Shown: piece after piece, positions 37,424 through 51,642 of the stretch
Position numbering within the stretch: the stretch's first letter is position 1
Layout: every line of letters begins with the position of its first letter
Assembly (NCBI RefSeq): GCF_019957155.1
Contig: NZ_JAIPME010000002.1
Coordinates: 744,001 to 808,000, forward strand
Reading direction: 5' to 3'
Source: Anaerococcus murdochii
GTDB taxonomy: Bacteria > Bacillota > Clostridia > Tissierellales > Peptoniphilaceae
DNA: 64,000 bases
Made by a program: the position numbers and the translations under genes
The notes under the pieces: model-generated
The model's input: the letters and a program-made list of their open reading frames with translations, nothing else
The model's database searches: none
Told to the model about the DNA's origin: nothing

Positions 37424-37904
37424 TTTCTTCCTCCAAATAATCTATAATCATGTTCTTGGCCCTGTAAAAAGTGACCCTGGCCCGGGTATCGGTTTTGCCA
37501 AAAATTTGGCCGATGCTTTTATAATCAAGCTCTCCAAAGACTCTGAGATTAAAAGCCTCCTTGTAAGGTTCTTTCATGGAATGGAGAAAGGTGTGGACTT
37601 TAAGAGCAAGGTCATCATTGGCGAGGTCTTCGACAAAGGATATCTTCTTATCCTCAACTATGGATAGGTCATAATCGGGATTTATTTTATTATTTTTTCT
37701 GTAAAAATCATAAAGAGTATTACGAGCAATAGTAAAAAGCCATGCCCTTATATCTTGTGAACCATCAAAGGTGTCTATCTTATCCATGGCCTTGGCAAAG
37801 GTCTCATGGCAAATATCGATAGCTAAATCTTGGTTTTTGCACAAACTAAGGGCAAACCTATATACATCCCTATTATAATCCTCATAAATTTTTGCAAAAT
37901 CCAT
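37413..37904 (-). CDS. ECF-type RNA polymerase sigma factor
   Basis: A 163-residue sigma-70 family protein with only regions 2 and 4. Region 2 includes VYRFALSLCKNQDLAIDICHETFAKAM and IRAWLFTIARNTLYDFYRK; region 4 includes YKEAFNLRVFGELDYKSIGQIFGKTDTRARVTFYRAKNMI. It should direct transcription of stress genes when freed from the adjacent anti-sigma protein. Its target promoter is not evident, and I see no clear autoregulatory ECF promoter upstream. Confidence 0.93.
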   Translation of the reverse strand: MDFAKIYEDYNRDVYRFALSLCKNQDLAIDICHETFAKAMDKIDTFDGSQDIRAWLFTIARNTLYDFYRKNNKINPDYDLSIVEDKKISFVEDLANDDLALKVHTFLHSMKEPYKEAFNLRVFGELDYKSIGQIFGKTDTRARVTFYRAKNMIIDYLEEENEI

Positions 37905-38149
37905 AACCTTCTCCTTACTTATATGAAATACTCTACCTCACTTAAGAGCCTTTCTACTATAATAACGGATGGGATTTAATTTTGTTACAAAATGTAATTA
38001 AAAATTTTATTAAAGCTATAATAAATTATAGGTATTTTACAAGTTGGATAAGGACCTAGACGGATTATTTTTTATTTAAAATTTACTGTCACTTAATATT
38101 TGCTTTACAAAATTAGGCTAATATTTAAAGAAAAAGTAAAGGAGAAAGT

Positions 38150-38872
38150 ATGTTAAATATTGCTCACAGAGGTTTTAAAGGGGAATATCCGGAAAATACC
38201 ATGCTTGCTTTTAAGAAAGCAGTTGAAATAGGTGCTGATGGTGTGGAATTTGATGTTCATTTGACTAAGGATAAAGAACTTGTTATTATCCACGACGAAA
38301 AACTTGATAGGACTACAGATATGGAAGGGCTGGTTAAGGACTTCACTCTTAGGGAGTTAAAAACAGCTAATGCTAGCAAACTTTTCCCAGCCTATGAGGA
38401 AAAGATTCCAACCCTTGAAGAATATTTTGATTTTATTAAGGACAAGGATTTTCTTACTAATATTGAGATTAAAAACTCTATTATTGATTATCCTGAGATA
38501 GAAGAAAAAATTTATGAAATGATAAAGGCCTATTGTCTTAAAGATAAGATTATTATTTCTTCTTTTAATCACGAAAGCCTTGTTAGGGTAAAAAATATTG
38601 ACAAAAATATCAGCTGTGGTGTCTTAGAGTCTTCAAGACTTTATAGGCCTTGGGATTATGTAAAAAATCTGGGTTGTGAATATTTTCATCCTCTTAATTT
38701 CTCTGTTGATGAAGAGATTATAGCGATATTTAAGGAAAATAACATAGGGATTAATCTTTGGTTTGGCATTTCTGATTATGATTTTGGCCAATATGTAAAA
38801 GACGGCATTACAGGTCTTATAACTGATTTCCCTAATCGAGTTGGTCAAATTTTAATGAAGAAGGACAAATAA
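38150..38872 (+). CDS. ugpQ: glycerophosphodiester phosphodiesterase
   Basis: Hydrolyses glycerophosphodiesters to glycerol 3-phosphate and an alcohol. The 240 residues have the family start IAHRGFKGEYPENTMLAFKKA and the active-site set VEFDVHLTKDKELVIIHDE. There is no signal peptide, so it is cytoplasmic like UgpQ, acting on diesters after import. It precedes a complete glycerol-phosphate-type ABC importer on the same strand, which supports that role. AAAGGAG precedes the ATG. Confidence 0.94.
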   Translation: MLNIAHRGFKGEYPENTMLAFKKAVEIGADGVEFDVHLTKDKELVIIHDEKLDRTTDMEGLVKDFTLRELKTANASKLFPAYEEKIPTLEEYFDFIKDKDFLTNIEIKNSIIDYPEIEEKIYEMIKAYCLKDKIIISSFNHESLVRVKNIDKNISCGVLESSRLYRPWDYVKNLGCEYFHPLNFSVDEEIIAIFKENNIGINLWFGISDYDFGQYVKDGITGLITDFPNRVGQILMKKDK

Positions 38873-38977
38873 TAAAGTTTATCGTTTAAGTTTTACTTAA
38901 ATTTTACAATTATAAAAAATAGTTTTGACAAATATCCTTTATACTCTTGTAGTAAAGAATTTTTATTTGGAGGAACT

Positions 38978-40363
38978 ATGTTTAAAAAAATTTTTACTAA
39001 ACTTATGTTAGTGTTGATGTTTGTTAGCCTAACTGCCTGTGCAGGTCGTAATGAAGATGCAGCTAAGGAAGAAAATAAAGATAAGGCTGCTAGTAGTGAA
39101 GAAGTTAATAAAGAAGATGGTAAAGCCGATGCAAATGGCAAAACAACTATAGTTTTTTGGCATTCAATGGGTGGTAACCTTAATGACGCTATTGACCACC
39201 TTGTAGAAGAGTATAACAATTCTCAAGACAAATATATAGTTAAGGCAGAATTTCAAGGTGAATACGATGATGCCTTAACTAAACTTAGATCATCTGCATC
39301 AGGTAAGGATGTTGGAGCTGATCTTGTACAAGTTTTTGACCTTGGTACAAGATATATGATTGATTCTGGTTTGATCAAACCTATTCAAGACTTTGTTGAT
39401 GAAGATAATTATGATACTAGTCAACTTGAAGATAATCTTCTCGCCTACTATACAGTTGATGGAAAGCTAAACTCTATGCCATTTAACTCTTCTACCCCAC
39501 TTTTATATTACAACAAAGAAATGTTTGATAAGGCAGGAGTTGAAGTACCAAAATCTCTTGAAGAGATGAAAGAAGTTGGTAAAAAGCTAAAAGACTCTGG
39601 TGTGACTGAGATGCCAATCTCTATGAGCGTTTACGGTTGGTGGGTTGAACAATTTATGAGCAAACAAGGCCTAGAATTATTTGACAATAACAACGGTAGA
39701 GATGATAACCCAAGCAAAACGGTTTTTGAGGAAAATGATGGAGTTAAAAATATCCTTACAGCTTGGAAAGAACTAAAAGATGAGGGTATTGCACCAAATG
39801 TTGGTAAACAAGGCGGCGATCCAGAATTTAAAGCTGGCACCAGTGCCATGTGCTTTGCATCTACTGCATCCCTAGCACAAATTCTATCAGAAGTTGGAGA
39901 TAGGTTTGAAGTAGGTACAGCATATTTTCCTGGAGTAAAGGCAAGTGATGACCACGGCGTATCAATTGGTGGTGCTAGTCTATATGCATTAAACTCAGGC
40001 GATGAAGAAAAAATGAAGGGAACTTGGGACTTTATCAAGTTTTTGGTAAGTGTTGAATCTCAAACTTATTGGAATGCAAATACAGGTTATTTCCCAGTTA
40101 ATAAGGGAGTACTTGATACTGATGATTTCAAGGAATTAATAAAGAAATCCCCACAATTTGAAACAGCTATTGACCAATTACACGATTCAAAACCAGAAGA
40201 CCAAGGAGCCCTTGCGACAGTTTTCCAAGAATCTCGTCAAATTGTAGAAAAATATATTGAAGAGATGCTAAATGACAAGCTAAGCCCAGAAGAAGCTAGC
40301 AAAAAAATGTCAGAAGAAATCGATAAGGCTCTAGAATCTTATAACAAGGTTAACAAAAAATGA
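38978..40363 (+). CDS. ugpB: glycerol-3-phosphate-type ABC importer binding lipoprotein
   Basis: Extracellular solute receptor of 461 residues, lipobox SLTAC (Cys near 21), then an acidic linker (about 24-52). The mature part starts TIVFWHSMGGNLNDAIDHLV and includes SMPFNSSTPLLYYNKEMFDKAG, close to UgpB. Glycerol 3-phosphate or its diesters are the likely ligands given the diesterase upstream, but maltose-type sugars are possible in this superfamily. A TTGACA at 38925-38930 may belong to its promoter. Its stop overlaps the next start (ATGA). Confidence 0.9.
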   Translation: MFKKIFTKLMLVLMFVSLTACAGRNEDAAKEENKDKAASSEEVNKEDGKADANGKTTIVFWHSMGGNLNDAIDHLVEEYNNSQDKYIVKAEFQGEYDDALTKLRSSASGKDVGADLVQVFDLGTRYMIDSGLIKPIQDFVDEDNYDTSQLEDNLLAYYTVDGKLNSMPFNSSTPLLYYNKEMFDKAGVEVPKSLEEMKEVGKKLKDSGVTEMPISMSVYGWWVEQFMSKQGLELFDNNNGRDDNPSKTVFEENDGVKNILTAWKELKDEGIAPNVGKQGGDPEFKAGTSAMCFASTASLAQILSEVGDRFEVGTAYFPGVKASDDHGVSIGGASLYALNSGDEEKMKGTWDFIKFLVSVESQTYWNANTGYFPVNKGVLDTDDFKELIKKSPQFETAIDQLHDSKPEDQGALATVFQESRQIVEKYIEEMLNDKLSPEEASKKMSEEIDKALESYNKVNKK

Positions 40364-41220
40364 GAAAATACAATAATAAAGCCTACTTGTACATGCTACC
40401 AGCCTTGGCTCTATTAGTGATATTTGTATTTTATCCATTCGTACAGACTATTATCCGTAGTCTGTACGCTACGGATAATATGGGAAATAATACAATATTT
40501 ATTGGTTTAGAAAATTATACAGATCTTCTATCTTCGTCATCTTTTTGGAATAGTATAAGGGTGACTTTTATATATGTATTAATAGTAGTAGTCTTAGGAG
40601 TTCTTTTAGGATTTGCTACAGCTCTTTTATGTAGGGTTAATTTTCCAGCTATTAGACTTTTTTCAGCATCCTACTCCCTACCCATAGCTATAGCATCATC
40701 GGGCATGGCTTTGGTATTTAGAGTAATGCTAAACCAGTCTGTTGGTATTTTAAATGTTATATTAAAAACAAATATAAATTGGCTAGCAGATCCTAGTTGG
40801 GCCTTACTAAGCGTAGGAGTTCTCACAGCATGGCTAAATTCAGGTCTTAATTTTTTGTATTTTTCATCAGGTCTTGCGGGAATAGACGATAGTTTGTATG
40901 AGGCTGCATCTATGGATGGAGCCAATTCCATTAATCAGTTTAAAAACGTAACCCTACCATCAATTAGACCTATTATGTTCTTTGTGGTTGTTACAAATAT
41001 TATAAACGCTTTCCAATCTTTTGGACAAATTAAATTATTAACCCAGGGTGGACCAGGTGAATCAACCAATGTTATAGTCCACGATATTTACAAAAATGCC
41101 TTTATGAACTACAGGTATGGATACGCATCAGCAGAATCAGTGGTTTTATTTTTCATAGTAATGGTATTAACAATTATCGCTTTTAGGTCGAACGGAGTAA
41201 AAAATGCAAAGAACAAGTAA
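40360..41220 (+). CDS. ugpA: ABC importer permease (UgpA-like)
   Basis: First membrane subunit, 286 residues and six helices, MalF/UgpA class. The cytoplasmic EAA loop, which docks the ATPase, reads YEAASMDGANSINQFKNVTLPSI. It begins four bases inside the binding-protein gene and overlaps the next permease gene by 17 bases. Confidence 0.92.
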   Translation: MRKYNNKAYLYMLPALALLVIFVFYPFVQTIIRSLYATDNMGNNTIFIGLENYTDLLSSSSFWNSIRVTFIYVLIVVVLGVLLGFATALLCRVNFPAIRLFSASYSLPIAIASSGMALVFRVMLNQSVGILNVILKTNINWLADPSWALLSVGVLTAWLNSGLNFLYFSSGLAGIDDSLYEAASMDGANSINQFKNVTLPSIRPIMFFVVVTNIINAFQSFGQIKLLTQGGPGESTNVIVHDIYKNAFMNYRYGYASAESVVLFFIVMVLTIIAFRSNGVKNAKNK

Positions 41221-42085
41221 TGATATAGATAACTTCAGACTTTTTAATAAAACCGCAAAGCCAAGAAGTAAAAAAATAGATAAGGCCATAGGTATAAGGC
41301 TAGTTTTAAATATTATTGTGGTGATTTTTGTATTATTTCCTATAATCTATGCCTTTGTGATGAGTATTAAGCCTTCCTATGAGCTATACAATAAAACTTT
41401 TTTTACAGCAAATCCAAGCATAGAAAATTACAAGGATGTATTTAAAATTGCTCCCATAGAAGGATATATAGTAAATTCGCTAATAGTATCCATAATAATA
41501 ACATTTTTTCAAACTATGACAGCAATATTTGCAGCCTTCGCTCTTCACTTCTTAGATTTCAAAAAGAAGGGGCTTTTGTTTGCAATAATTATGGCAACAA
41601 CGATGATACCTGGAGAAACAACAATTATATCAAATTTTTTGATGATATCTGGTTGGGGCTTTGCAGATTCATTTTTTGGACTGGTGGCACCCTACCTAAC
41701 AAGCGCTATGGGAATATTTTTGTTTAGACAGGCTTTTCAGTCTTTTCCAATGGATATATATGAAGCAAGCAAGATGGATGGGACAAGTGATCTAGGCTTT
41801 ATTTTTAGAATCTTAATTCCCCTATCAAAACCAACAATTGGAGCCTTAGCAGTTCAGTCCTTCCTAGGAGCATGGAATATGTATATGTGGCCATTACTAA
41901 TAACAGGTTCTGACAGGTATAGAACAGTTCAAATTGGTATTTCAATGCTAAACTCAGCAGACGCCCAATCAATGTTATTAATGATAGCAGGTGTTGTAAT
42001 TTGTATGATACCATCACTTATAATATTTATGTTCGCTCAGAAAAACATGGTAAAAGGATTAACAACAGGAGCAGTAAAGGGATAA
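41204..42085 (+). CDS. ugpE: ABC importer permease (UgpE-like)
   Basis: Second membrane subunit, 293 residues and six helices, MalG/UgpE class. EAA loop YEASKMDGTSDLGFIFRILIPLS. The N-terminal 35 residues are polar and longer than usual; a later start is possible but no better ribosome site is seen. One base separates it from the ATPase gene. Confidence 0.92.
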   Translation: MQRTSNDIDNFRLFNKTAKPRSKKIDKAIGIRLVLNIIVVIFVLFPIIYAFVMSIKPSYELYNKTFFTANPSIENYKDVFKIAPIEGYIVNSLIVSIIITFFQTMTAIFAAFALHFLDFKKKGLLFAIIMATTMIPGETTIISNFLMISGWGFADSFFGLVAPYLTSAMGIFLFRQAFQSFPMDIYEASKMDGTSDLGFIFRILIPLSKPTIGALAVQSFLGAWNMYMWPLLITGSDRYRTVQIGISMLNSADAQSMLLMIAGVVICMIPSLIIFMFAQKNMVKGLTTGAVKG

Positions 42086-42086
42086 A

Positions 42087-43280
42087 ATGGCAAGAGTAAA
42101 ATTAGAAAATGTTTCAAAAATCTATGACAACGGTTTTGAAGCAGTTAAAAATATGAATTTAGACATAAAAGATGAGGAGTTTGTAGTTTTGGTAGGACCT
42201 TCAGGCTGCGGCAAATCAACGACACTTAGGATGATAGCAGGCCTTGAAAATATATCAGAAGGAAAATTTCGTATTGATGATAAAATTATGAACGACGTGT
42301 CATCTAAAGACAGAGATATAGCGATGGTATTTCAATCCTACGCCTTATATCCTCACATGACCATTAGAGAAAATATGGGCTTTGCCTTAAAAATGAAAAA
42401 GGTAAATAAGAAGGATATTAGCGAAAAAGTAGAAAATATAGCGAAAACATTAAAGTTAGAGGAATTACTAGACAGAAAACCAGCCCAACTTTCAGGCGGA
42501 CAAAGGCAAAGAGTAGCCCTAGGTAGGGCCATGGTTAGAAATCCAAAAGTTTTTTTATTAGACGAACCCCTATCAAACTTGGACGCTAAATTAAGAGTGG
42601 AAATGAGAACAGAGATAGTAAGGCTTCACAACGAATTAAAGACGACCTTCATCTATGTAACCCACGATCAAATAGAAGCAATGACAATGGGAGATAGGAT
42701 AGCAGTCATAAATGAGGGAGAGCTAGTCCAATTTGACACCCCTTTAAATCTCTACTACAAACCCAAAAATAGGTTTATAGGACAATTTATAGGATCGCCT
42801 AAGATGAATGTCATAGAAACTAATCTACATAGGGATGGTTCAGACTTTTATGTAGAAATATTTGGCAAGATACGTCAATTACCACCAATAAAAATAAAAG
42901 ACCTGGTAAGTTACGAATCGAAAAATACTAAAGTCCTCTTGGGAATAAGAACAGAAGAGTTTACATATGACAAAGACTCGGATATAAAGGTAGTCTTCGA
43001 CAATGTAGAATACATGGGTTCAGACACATACGGTTATATAATAAAGGAAAATTCAGAACCAATAGTAATTCGTTTTAAATCTCAAGACCCAATAGTAATA
43101 AAAAAAGAAATACCAATCAGCATTAATTTAGAAAATACTTATCTATTTGATATAAAGACAGAAGAATGTATATCATACCCGGAAAAGAAAACAGATATTA
43201 AAAATATACTAATAGAAGATACAAAAAACAATGAACTTGAAGAAGATGAAAAAATAGAAAGTGAAAAAGTAAAATATTGA
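42087..43280 (+). CDS. ugpC: ABC importer ATP-binding protein (UgpC/MsmK-like)
   Basis: ATPase of 397 residues in the MalK/UgpC class: Walker A GPSGCGKST, Q-loop FQSYALYPHMT, signature LSGGQRQRVALGRAM, Walker B VFLLDEPLSNLDAKLR and a C-terminal TOBE regulatory domain (about 240-360). The last 35 residues are a Lys/Glu-rich tail beyond the usual end. Proteins of this type can serve several sugar importers in Gram-positive bacteria. A terminator follows. Confidence 0.94.
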   Translation: MARVKLENVSKIYDNGFEAVKNMNLDIKDEEFVVLVGPSGCGKSTTLRMIAGLENISEGKFRIDDKIMNDVSSKDRDIAMVFQSYALYPHMTIRENMGFALKMKKVNKKDISEKVENIAKTLKLEELLDRKPAQLSGGQRQRVALGRAMVRNPKVFLLDEPLSNLDAKLRVEMRTEIVRLHNELKTTFIYVTHDQIEAMTMGDRIAVINEGELVQFDTPLNLYYKPKNRFIGQFIGSPKMNVIETNLHRDGSDFYVEIFGKIRQLPPIKIKDLVSYESKNTKVLLGIRTEEFTYDKDSDIKVVFDNVEYMGSDTYGYIIKENSEPIVIRFKSQDPIVIKKEIPISINLENTYLFDIKTEECISYPEKKTDIKNILIEDTKNNELEEDEKIESEKVKY

Positions 43281-43300
43281 ATTCTTAATAAAAGAAAAAT

Positions 43301-43326
43301 AGTAGGTCAAAATGACCTGCTTTTTT
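43301..43326 (+). terminator. terminator of the glycerol-phosphate operon
   Basis: AGTAGGTCA, loop AAA, TGACCTGCT and T6. Confidence 0.9.
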
Positions 43327-43547
43327 AATGCAAAAAATCAGTCAACATAAATATAAAAAAATAAAAAATATATGGGGGAGATTATGTCAAGATAAAATTG
43401 CTCTTATATATAGAAGGAAAAAACAAAGACAAGAAAAAGAAAAGATTTTAGGAAAACTAGTTGACAAGCAATATATAGGGCAGTACTATATATAGGCACG
43501 ATGTAGAGGAGGTCCTAAGGGGCCTAAAAAAATATTTGCAAAAATAT

Positions 43548-43576
43548 TTGACAAAGTAAAATCTATATCGTATACT
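43548..43576 (+). promoter_or_regulatory. rRNA operon promoter P1
   Basis: TTGACA (43548-43553), exactly 17 bases, TATACT (43571-43576), preceded by an A/T-rich stretch. The roughly 220 bases between the previous terminator and P1 hold no gene. Confidence 0.88.
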
Positions 43577-43643
43577 TATATTAATGCTGCTTAAGGCATT
43601 TATCAAAAATGTGCAAATATTTGAGAAAAACTTCAAAAAATAT

Positions 43644-43672
43644 TTGACAAGATAAAAATTGAGTGGTATTAT
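43644..43672 (+). promoter_or_regulatory. rRNA operon promoter P2
   Basis: TTGACA (43644-43649), exactly 17 bases, TATTAT (43667-43672). AATATTTGACAA occurs in both promoters, about 96 bases apart, so P2 looks like a duplication of P1. Confidence 0.88.
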
Positions 43673-43737
43673 ATAAAAGTCGCAACAAGTTAGCGACATT
43701 GAACCTAGATAAGACTTAGTCTTATTGATTAAAATTA

Positions 43738-43764
43738 TATAGAAGATTGATAAAGTTAATTACT
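43738..43764 (+). other. 16S rRNA processing stem, left arm
   Basis: TATAGAAGATTGATAAAGTTAATTACT pairs with the segment at 45517-45539 (AGTAATTAACTTTATC and on), with one four-base bulge. This closes the 16S precursor stem, the usual RNase III target. A smaller hairpin ATAAGAC/GTCTTAT lies just before it (43709-43725). Confidence 0.75.
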
Positions 43765-43932
43765 ACTATTCCAAAAAGGAATACTAATAATTACTTTAAA
43801 AGAATAACAACTATAACCTAGTTAAATTTCTTTACAGTAATGATTCTTGAAAAAGAATTTTAAATCACGCATTTGATATATTAAGTCAGATGTAAATGAC
43901 AGAGTCAGAATAAAATGACTTTCATTACAAAT

Positions 43933-45591
<1,659 letters not shown>

Positions 45592-45592
45592 C

Positions 45593-48777
<3,185 letters not shown>

Positions 48778-48852
48778 GGAAATATTGTTTCTCATGAAAA
48801 TGAGGTTTACTAAGGAATTAGTAAATGCTATTTAGAAATTATAGGTCATTAT

Positions 48853-48965
48853 ATGGTGATGATTGCATAAGGGATACACCTGTTCCCATACCGAACACAG
48901 AAGTTAAGCCTTATAACGCCGATGGTACTGCTCGGGCAACCGTGTGGTAGAGTAGGAAGTTGCCA
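48853..48965 (+). rRNA. 5S ribosomal RNA
   Basis: About 113-116 bases, with TTCCCATACCGAACACAGAAGTTAAGCC and the closing TATGGTGATG/ TAGGAAGTTGCCA pairing regions of 5S rRNA. It lies about 75 bases after 23S and has its own terminator. Ends are approximate. Confidence 0.93.
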
Positions 48966-48973
48966 AATAAATT

Positions 48974-49003
48974 AAAGGATTCACACCATGTGAATCCTTT
49001 TTT
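48974..49003 (+). terminator. rRNA operon terminator
   Basis: AAAGGATTCACA, loop CCA, TGTGAATCCTTTTTT directly after 5S. The same hairpin recurs at 49092-49121. Confidence 0.93.
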
Positions 49004-49040
49004 AGTACATAATTATAGAAAAATTAACAATAAAACGAGA

Positions 49041-49530
49041 GGGTAGAGGTCGGGAAACCTTGTGGTAGAGTAGGAAATCGCCAAATAAATTAAAGGATTC
49101 ACACCATGTGAATCCTTTTTTAGTACATAATTATAGAAAAATTAACAATAAAATGAGAGGGTAGAGGTCGGGCAACCTTGTATTAGGGTAGGAATTCTGC
49201 CCAAGCGGCCGAGAGCGGCCAAATAATCAAGACTCGCAGTAATGTGAGTCTTTTTTAGTATAAAAATCAATTATATACAAATACTTAAAGGAGAGAGTAG
49301 AGGTCGGACAACCTTGTATTAGGGTAGGAATTCTGCCTAAGCGGCCGAGAGTCGCCAAATAATCAAGACTCGCAGCAATGTGAGTCTTTTTTTAGTATAA
49401 AAATCAATTATATACAAATACTTAAAGGAGAGAGTAGAGGTCGGGAAACCGTATGGTAGAGTAGGAGTATTGTCCAAGCGGCCGAGAGCTGCTAAACATA
49501 TTCGGGACTCACACTACCTGAGCTTTTTTA
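49041..49530 (+). repeat. tandem degenerate copies of the 5S 3' tail plus terminator
   Basis: Four further copies of the 5S end (real: CTCGGGCAACCGTGTGGTAG) begin near 49050, 49168, 49304 and 49441, that is, spaced 118, 118, 136 and 137 bases counting from the real gene. Copy 2 keeps the rRNA terminator sequence; copies 3 and 4 have a different one (AAGACTCGCA with TGTGAGTCTTTTTT, at 49229 and 49365), and copy 5 a decayed one (49503-49530). Copies 3-5 also carry GCGGCCGAGAG. None has the 5' half of 5S, so none is a functional 5S gene. Confidence 0.85.
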
Positions 49531-49661
49531 GTATATAATATAAAGTTAATAACGAGAAAGCAGAATTTAGCAATGGTTGAATTCAGGAATTTGTTTTCTT
49601 TGTATTATTAAATTGCATGAAAAAAGACGACAGTATAAAGGCCTATCGCCTGATTTTCAGA

Positions 49662-49878
49662 TTATTTCATTTCATTTTCTTCTAGGTCTTTTAATGTTAT
49701 ACCTTTTTCGTTCTTCCAACTTGTTCTTCCATTTTCGTTTGTTCCCAAAACAAAAGCGGCTGCATAAGATGGACTATTAAACAAAAAGTTTTTATTCAAC
49801 TTTCCATCTACAATTTCATTTTTATCTATACATTGCTCCCTCAATTCTTTCATCGATTTTGGGATGGCAAGAGAATCT
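49662..49878 (-). pseudogene. truncated DUF4357 domain (GIY-YIG protein remnant)
   Basis: The reading DSLAIPKSMKELREQC and on, ending LFNSPSYAAAFVLGTNENGR plus a short tail, matches the last 75 or so residues of the intact protein encoded at 52447-53337. The N-terminal nuclease part is missing, and similarity ends near 49878, next to a regulator fragment on the other strand. The DUF4357 end is well kept, so the truncation may be recent. Confidence 0.8.
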
Positions 49879-49914
49879 GTCTAACCCTTACAAACTCCAG
49901 AGGTCAAACTAGGA

Positions 49915-50130
49915 TTGACTAAATCCACAGAACAGACACCTAGAGAAATCCAAGTCCTAAGACTTCTTACCACAGGAATTGGAAATGAAAAAATCAAAGA
50001 AAATCTTGGTGTCTCACCAAACACTGTGAAAACTCATATCTAGAATTTCCTAGATAAATCTGCTTTTACTAGCCGTACCTAACTAGCAATCCAAGCTCGC
50101 ATCACAGGAGTTGTAATAGAAGATGATTAG
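49915..50130 (+). pseudogene. LuxR/NarL-type response regulator C-terminal remnant
   Basis: Reads LTKSTEQTPREIQVLRLLTTG, then NEKIKENLGVSPNTVKTHI, stop, NFLDKSAFTSRT, stop, LAIQARITGVVIEDD and the natural stop at 50128. This is the helix-turn-helix output domain of a NarL-family regulator. Two in-frame stops and the missing receiver domain mark it as dead. No matching kinase gene is near. Confidence 0.82.
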
Positions 50131-50457
50131 AATTTAATAAGAAAATATAAGTGGGTTCTAAAATGAGCCCCAACTTTTTATTATTCCTACAATCAGCTAA
50201 AATTTAAATAAGTTATTTATAAGCCAATAAATGCTAAGCGTTTCCAATAAAAACTCAAATTTAAAAATAGACCATATAAGATTATTGAAAATAATATTAC
50301 AAAGAAAATAATAAACACTAATATATAAACTTACATCAATGAAAATATAAGAATCATTGCAAATATCTAAAATAATGAAAGATGTTATTTATAAAAATAA
50401 AAAACTCGACATAAGTATATTAATGCGAACATCGAGTAAAATTAGTTTTATATAAGT
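50131..50457. other. AT-rich gap with a minus-strand terminator
   Basis: No gene is seen. ACTCGA (50404-50409) and TCGAGT (50432-50437) with an A run before them form a weak terminator for the minus-strand gene that ends at 50458. Confidence 0.5.
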
Positions 50458-51642
50458 TTATGACAAAAAGTAAATAGAGTCCTTGTTAAAGCAAATTTGA
50501 TTCGTGCGATTATAGATATAATTTAGATCTTCTATCTTCTTTATTAGCATCCTTGTGCCTGGATTTGCTAGTTCTGCAAAGTTTTTCACAGTATTTTTTT
50601 CTATTTCTTGAGCATCGTTGTATAAATTATCTCCCTTAGCTTGTAAAAACTCATCAACTGAGCCTTTCTTTATTAGTGGAATATTTCCTATAAATTTTCC
50701 AGATGTCTTTCCAGCTAATCCTATACCTTTAAATATATTTGCCTCAACTCCGCTCTTAGATATTTTTTCTATATATAAGGAAGCTTCGTTAAAATAATCT
50801 CTATACTTTGCTGACAATTTTTCTATTTCGTTTTTAGTGTTTTCAATGTATTCTTTTTTAAAATTACCAGATAGCATTATTTCCATTAATGAAGCTAAGG
50901 AAAATATATAAATTGATAGGCGATAATACTTGAATTTTTTTACTAAATCTGCCAATTTCGAATTTATTTTACCTTGAAAAGTGAGAAGTTGTTTCTTTGA
51001 GACTTCAGCTGTTAGTTTCTTTTGGAAAGCTAAGATGTTTTTTCTTGATCTATTTTTAATGTCCATGATTACATTATGGCTATTTGCAACTACTAACTGC
51101 TTGTCCCAATTATACTTATAATTATTTACTATCTCCATTAAAGTTTCAACATCTGCTTCGATTTGCGATTCATTTTCTACTTCAAGAAATAAAAGTATCT
51201 TTTTCTGGGTTTCCGATATTTCCTTAATATCCTTTTCGATAGAGTAAAGCATCATCGCTACAAAAATAGTTGCTGGATCAATTGGAAGCACTGTTTTTGT
51301 TGTTGCTGTAAGTGATCCCACTTCTTTAAGTTGAACCATCTTAGACTTACCTTTGATTGTTTTCATCGCACCCCAAGCATTGCCGTTTTTTGCCATCTTA
51401 AGTGTATCGCCTAAAGCTATATTTGCTATTTTATATAGACCATCAGTTGGTAAAGATGTAGTCTTAGTAATAGTATTAAAAGCAGGAGCTAATGATGATA
51501 CACTTGCTCCTAGCATTGAAAGTTCCGCAATGGGTAGAGTTAATGTATTGTTTAGATTAATTGATTTTCTCGCATCCTCAAGCATTTCCTCTGTTAATAT
51601 TTCCAAGTTATAATTTCCATCAAATTTACTAATATCTCCCAA
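50458..51642 (-). CDS. unrecognised 394-residue, mostly helical protein
   Basis: I cannot name this protein. It has no signal peptide. A segment with a hydrophobic core, TTKTVLPIDPATIFVAMMLYSIEKDIKEISETQKKILLFLEV (about 113-155), is followed by a long helical, lysine-rich middle (about 160-310, with YYRLSIYIFSLASLMEIML as a second hydrophobic stretch) and a Gly/Ile-rich part (FKGIGLAGKTSGKFIGNIPLIKKGS). The layout, coiled coil plus buried hydrophobic helices, would suit a membrane-active effector or phage-defence protein, but this is a guess. It lies in an accessory segment with broken genes and a GIY-YIG protein on the same strand. The start has no strong ribosome site (AATTGGGAG-like AAGTTGGGAG upstream). 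Confidence 0.75.
   Translation of the reverse strand: MGDISKFDGNYNLEILTEEMLEDARKSINLNNTLTLPIAELSMLGASVSSLAPAFNTITKTTSLPTDGLYKIANIALGDTLKMAKNGNAWGAMKTIKGKSKMVQLKEVGSLTATTKTVLPIDPATIFVAMMLYSIEKDIKEISETQKKILLFLEVENESQIEADVETLMEIVNNYKYNWDKQLVVANSHNVIMDIKNRSRKNILAFQKKLTAEVSKKQLLTFQGKINSKLADLVKKFKYYRLSIYIFSLASLMEIMLSGNFKKEYIENTKNEIEKLSAKYRDYFNEASLYIEKISKSGVEANIFKGIGLAGKTSGKFIGNIPLIKKGSVDEFLQAKGDNLYNDAQEIEKNTVKNFAELANPGTRMLIKKIEDLNYIYNRTNQICFNKDSIYFLS

Noticed and set aside
48974-49530. CRISPR-like regular spacing of repeated units after the rRNA operon
   Set aside because: The repeats are 5S tails and terminators with long, similar spacers and no cas genes; not a CRISPR array.
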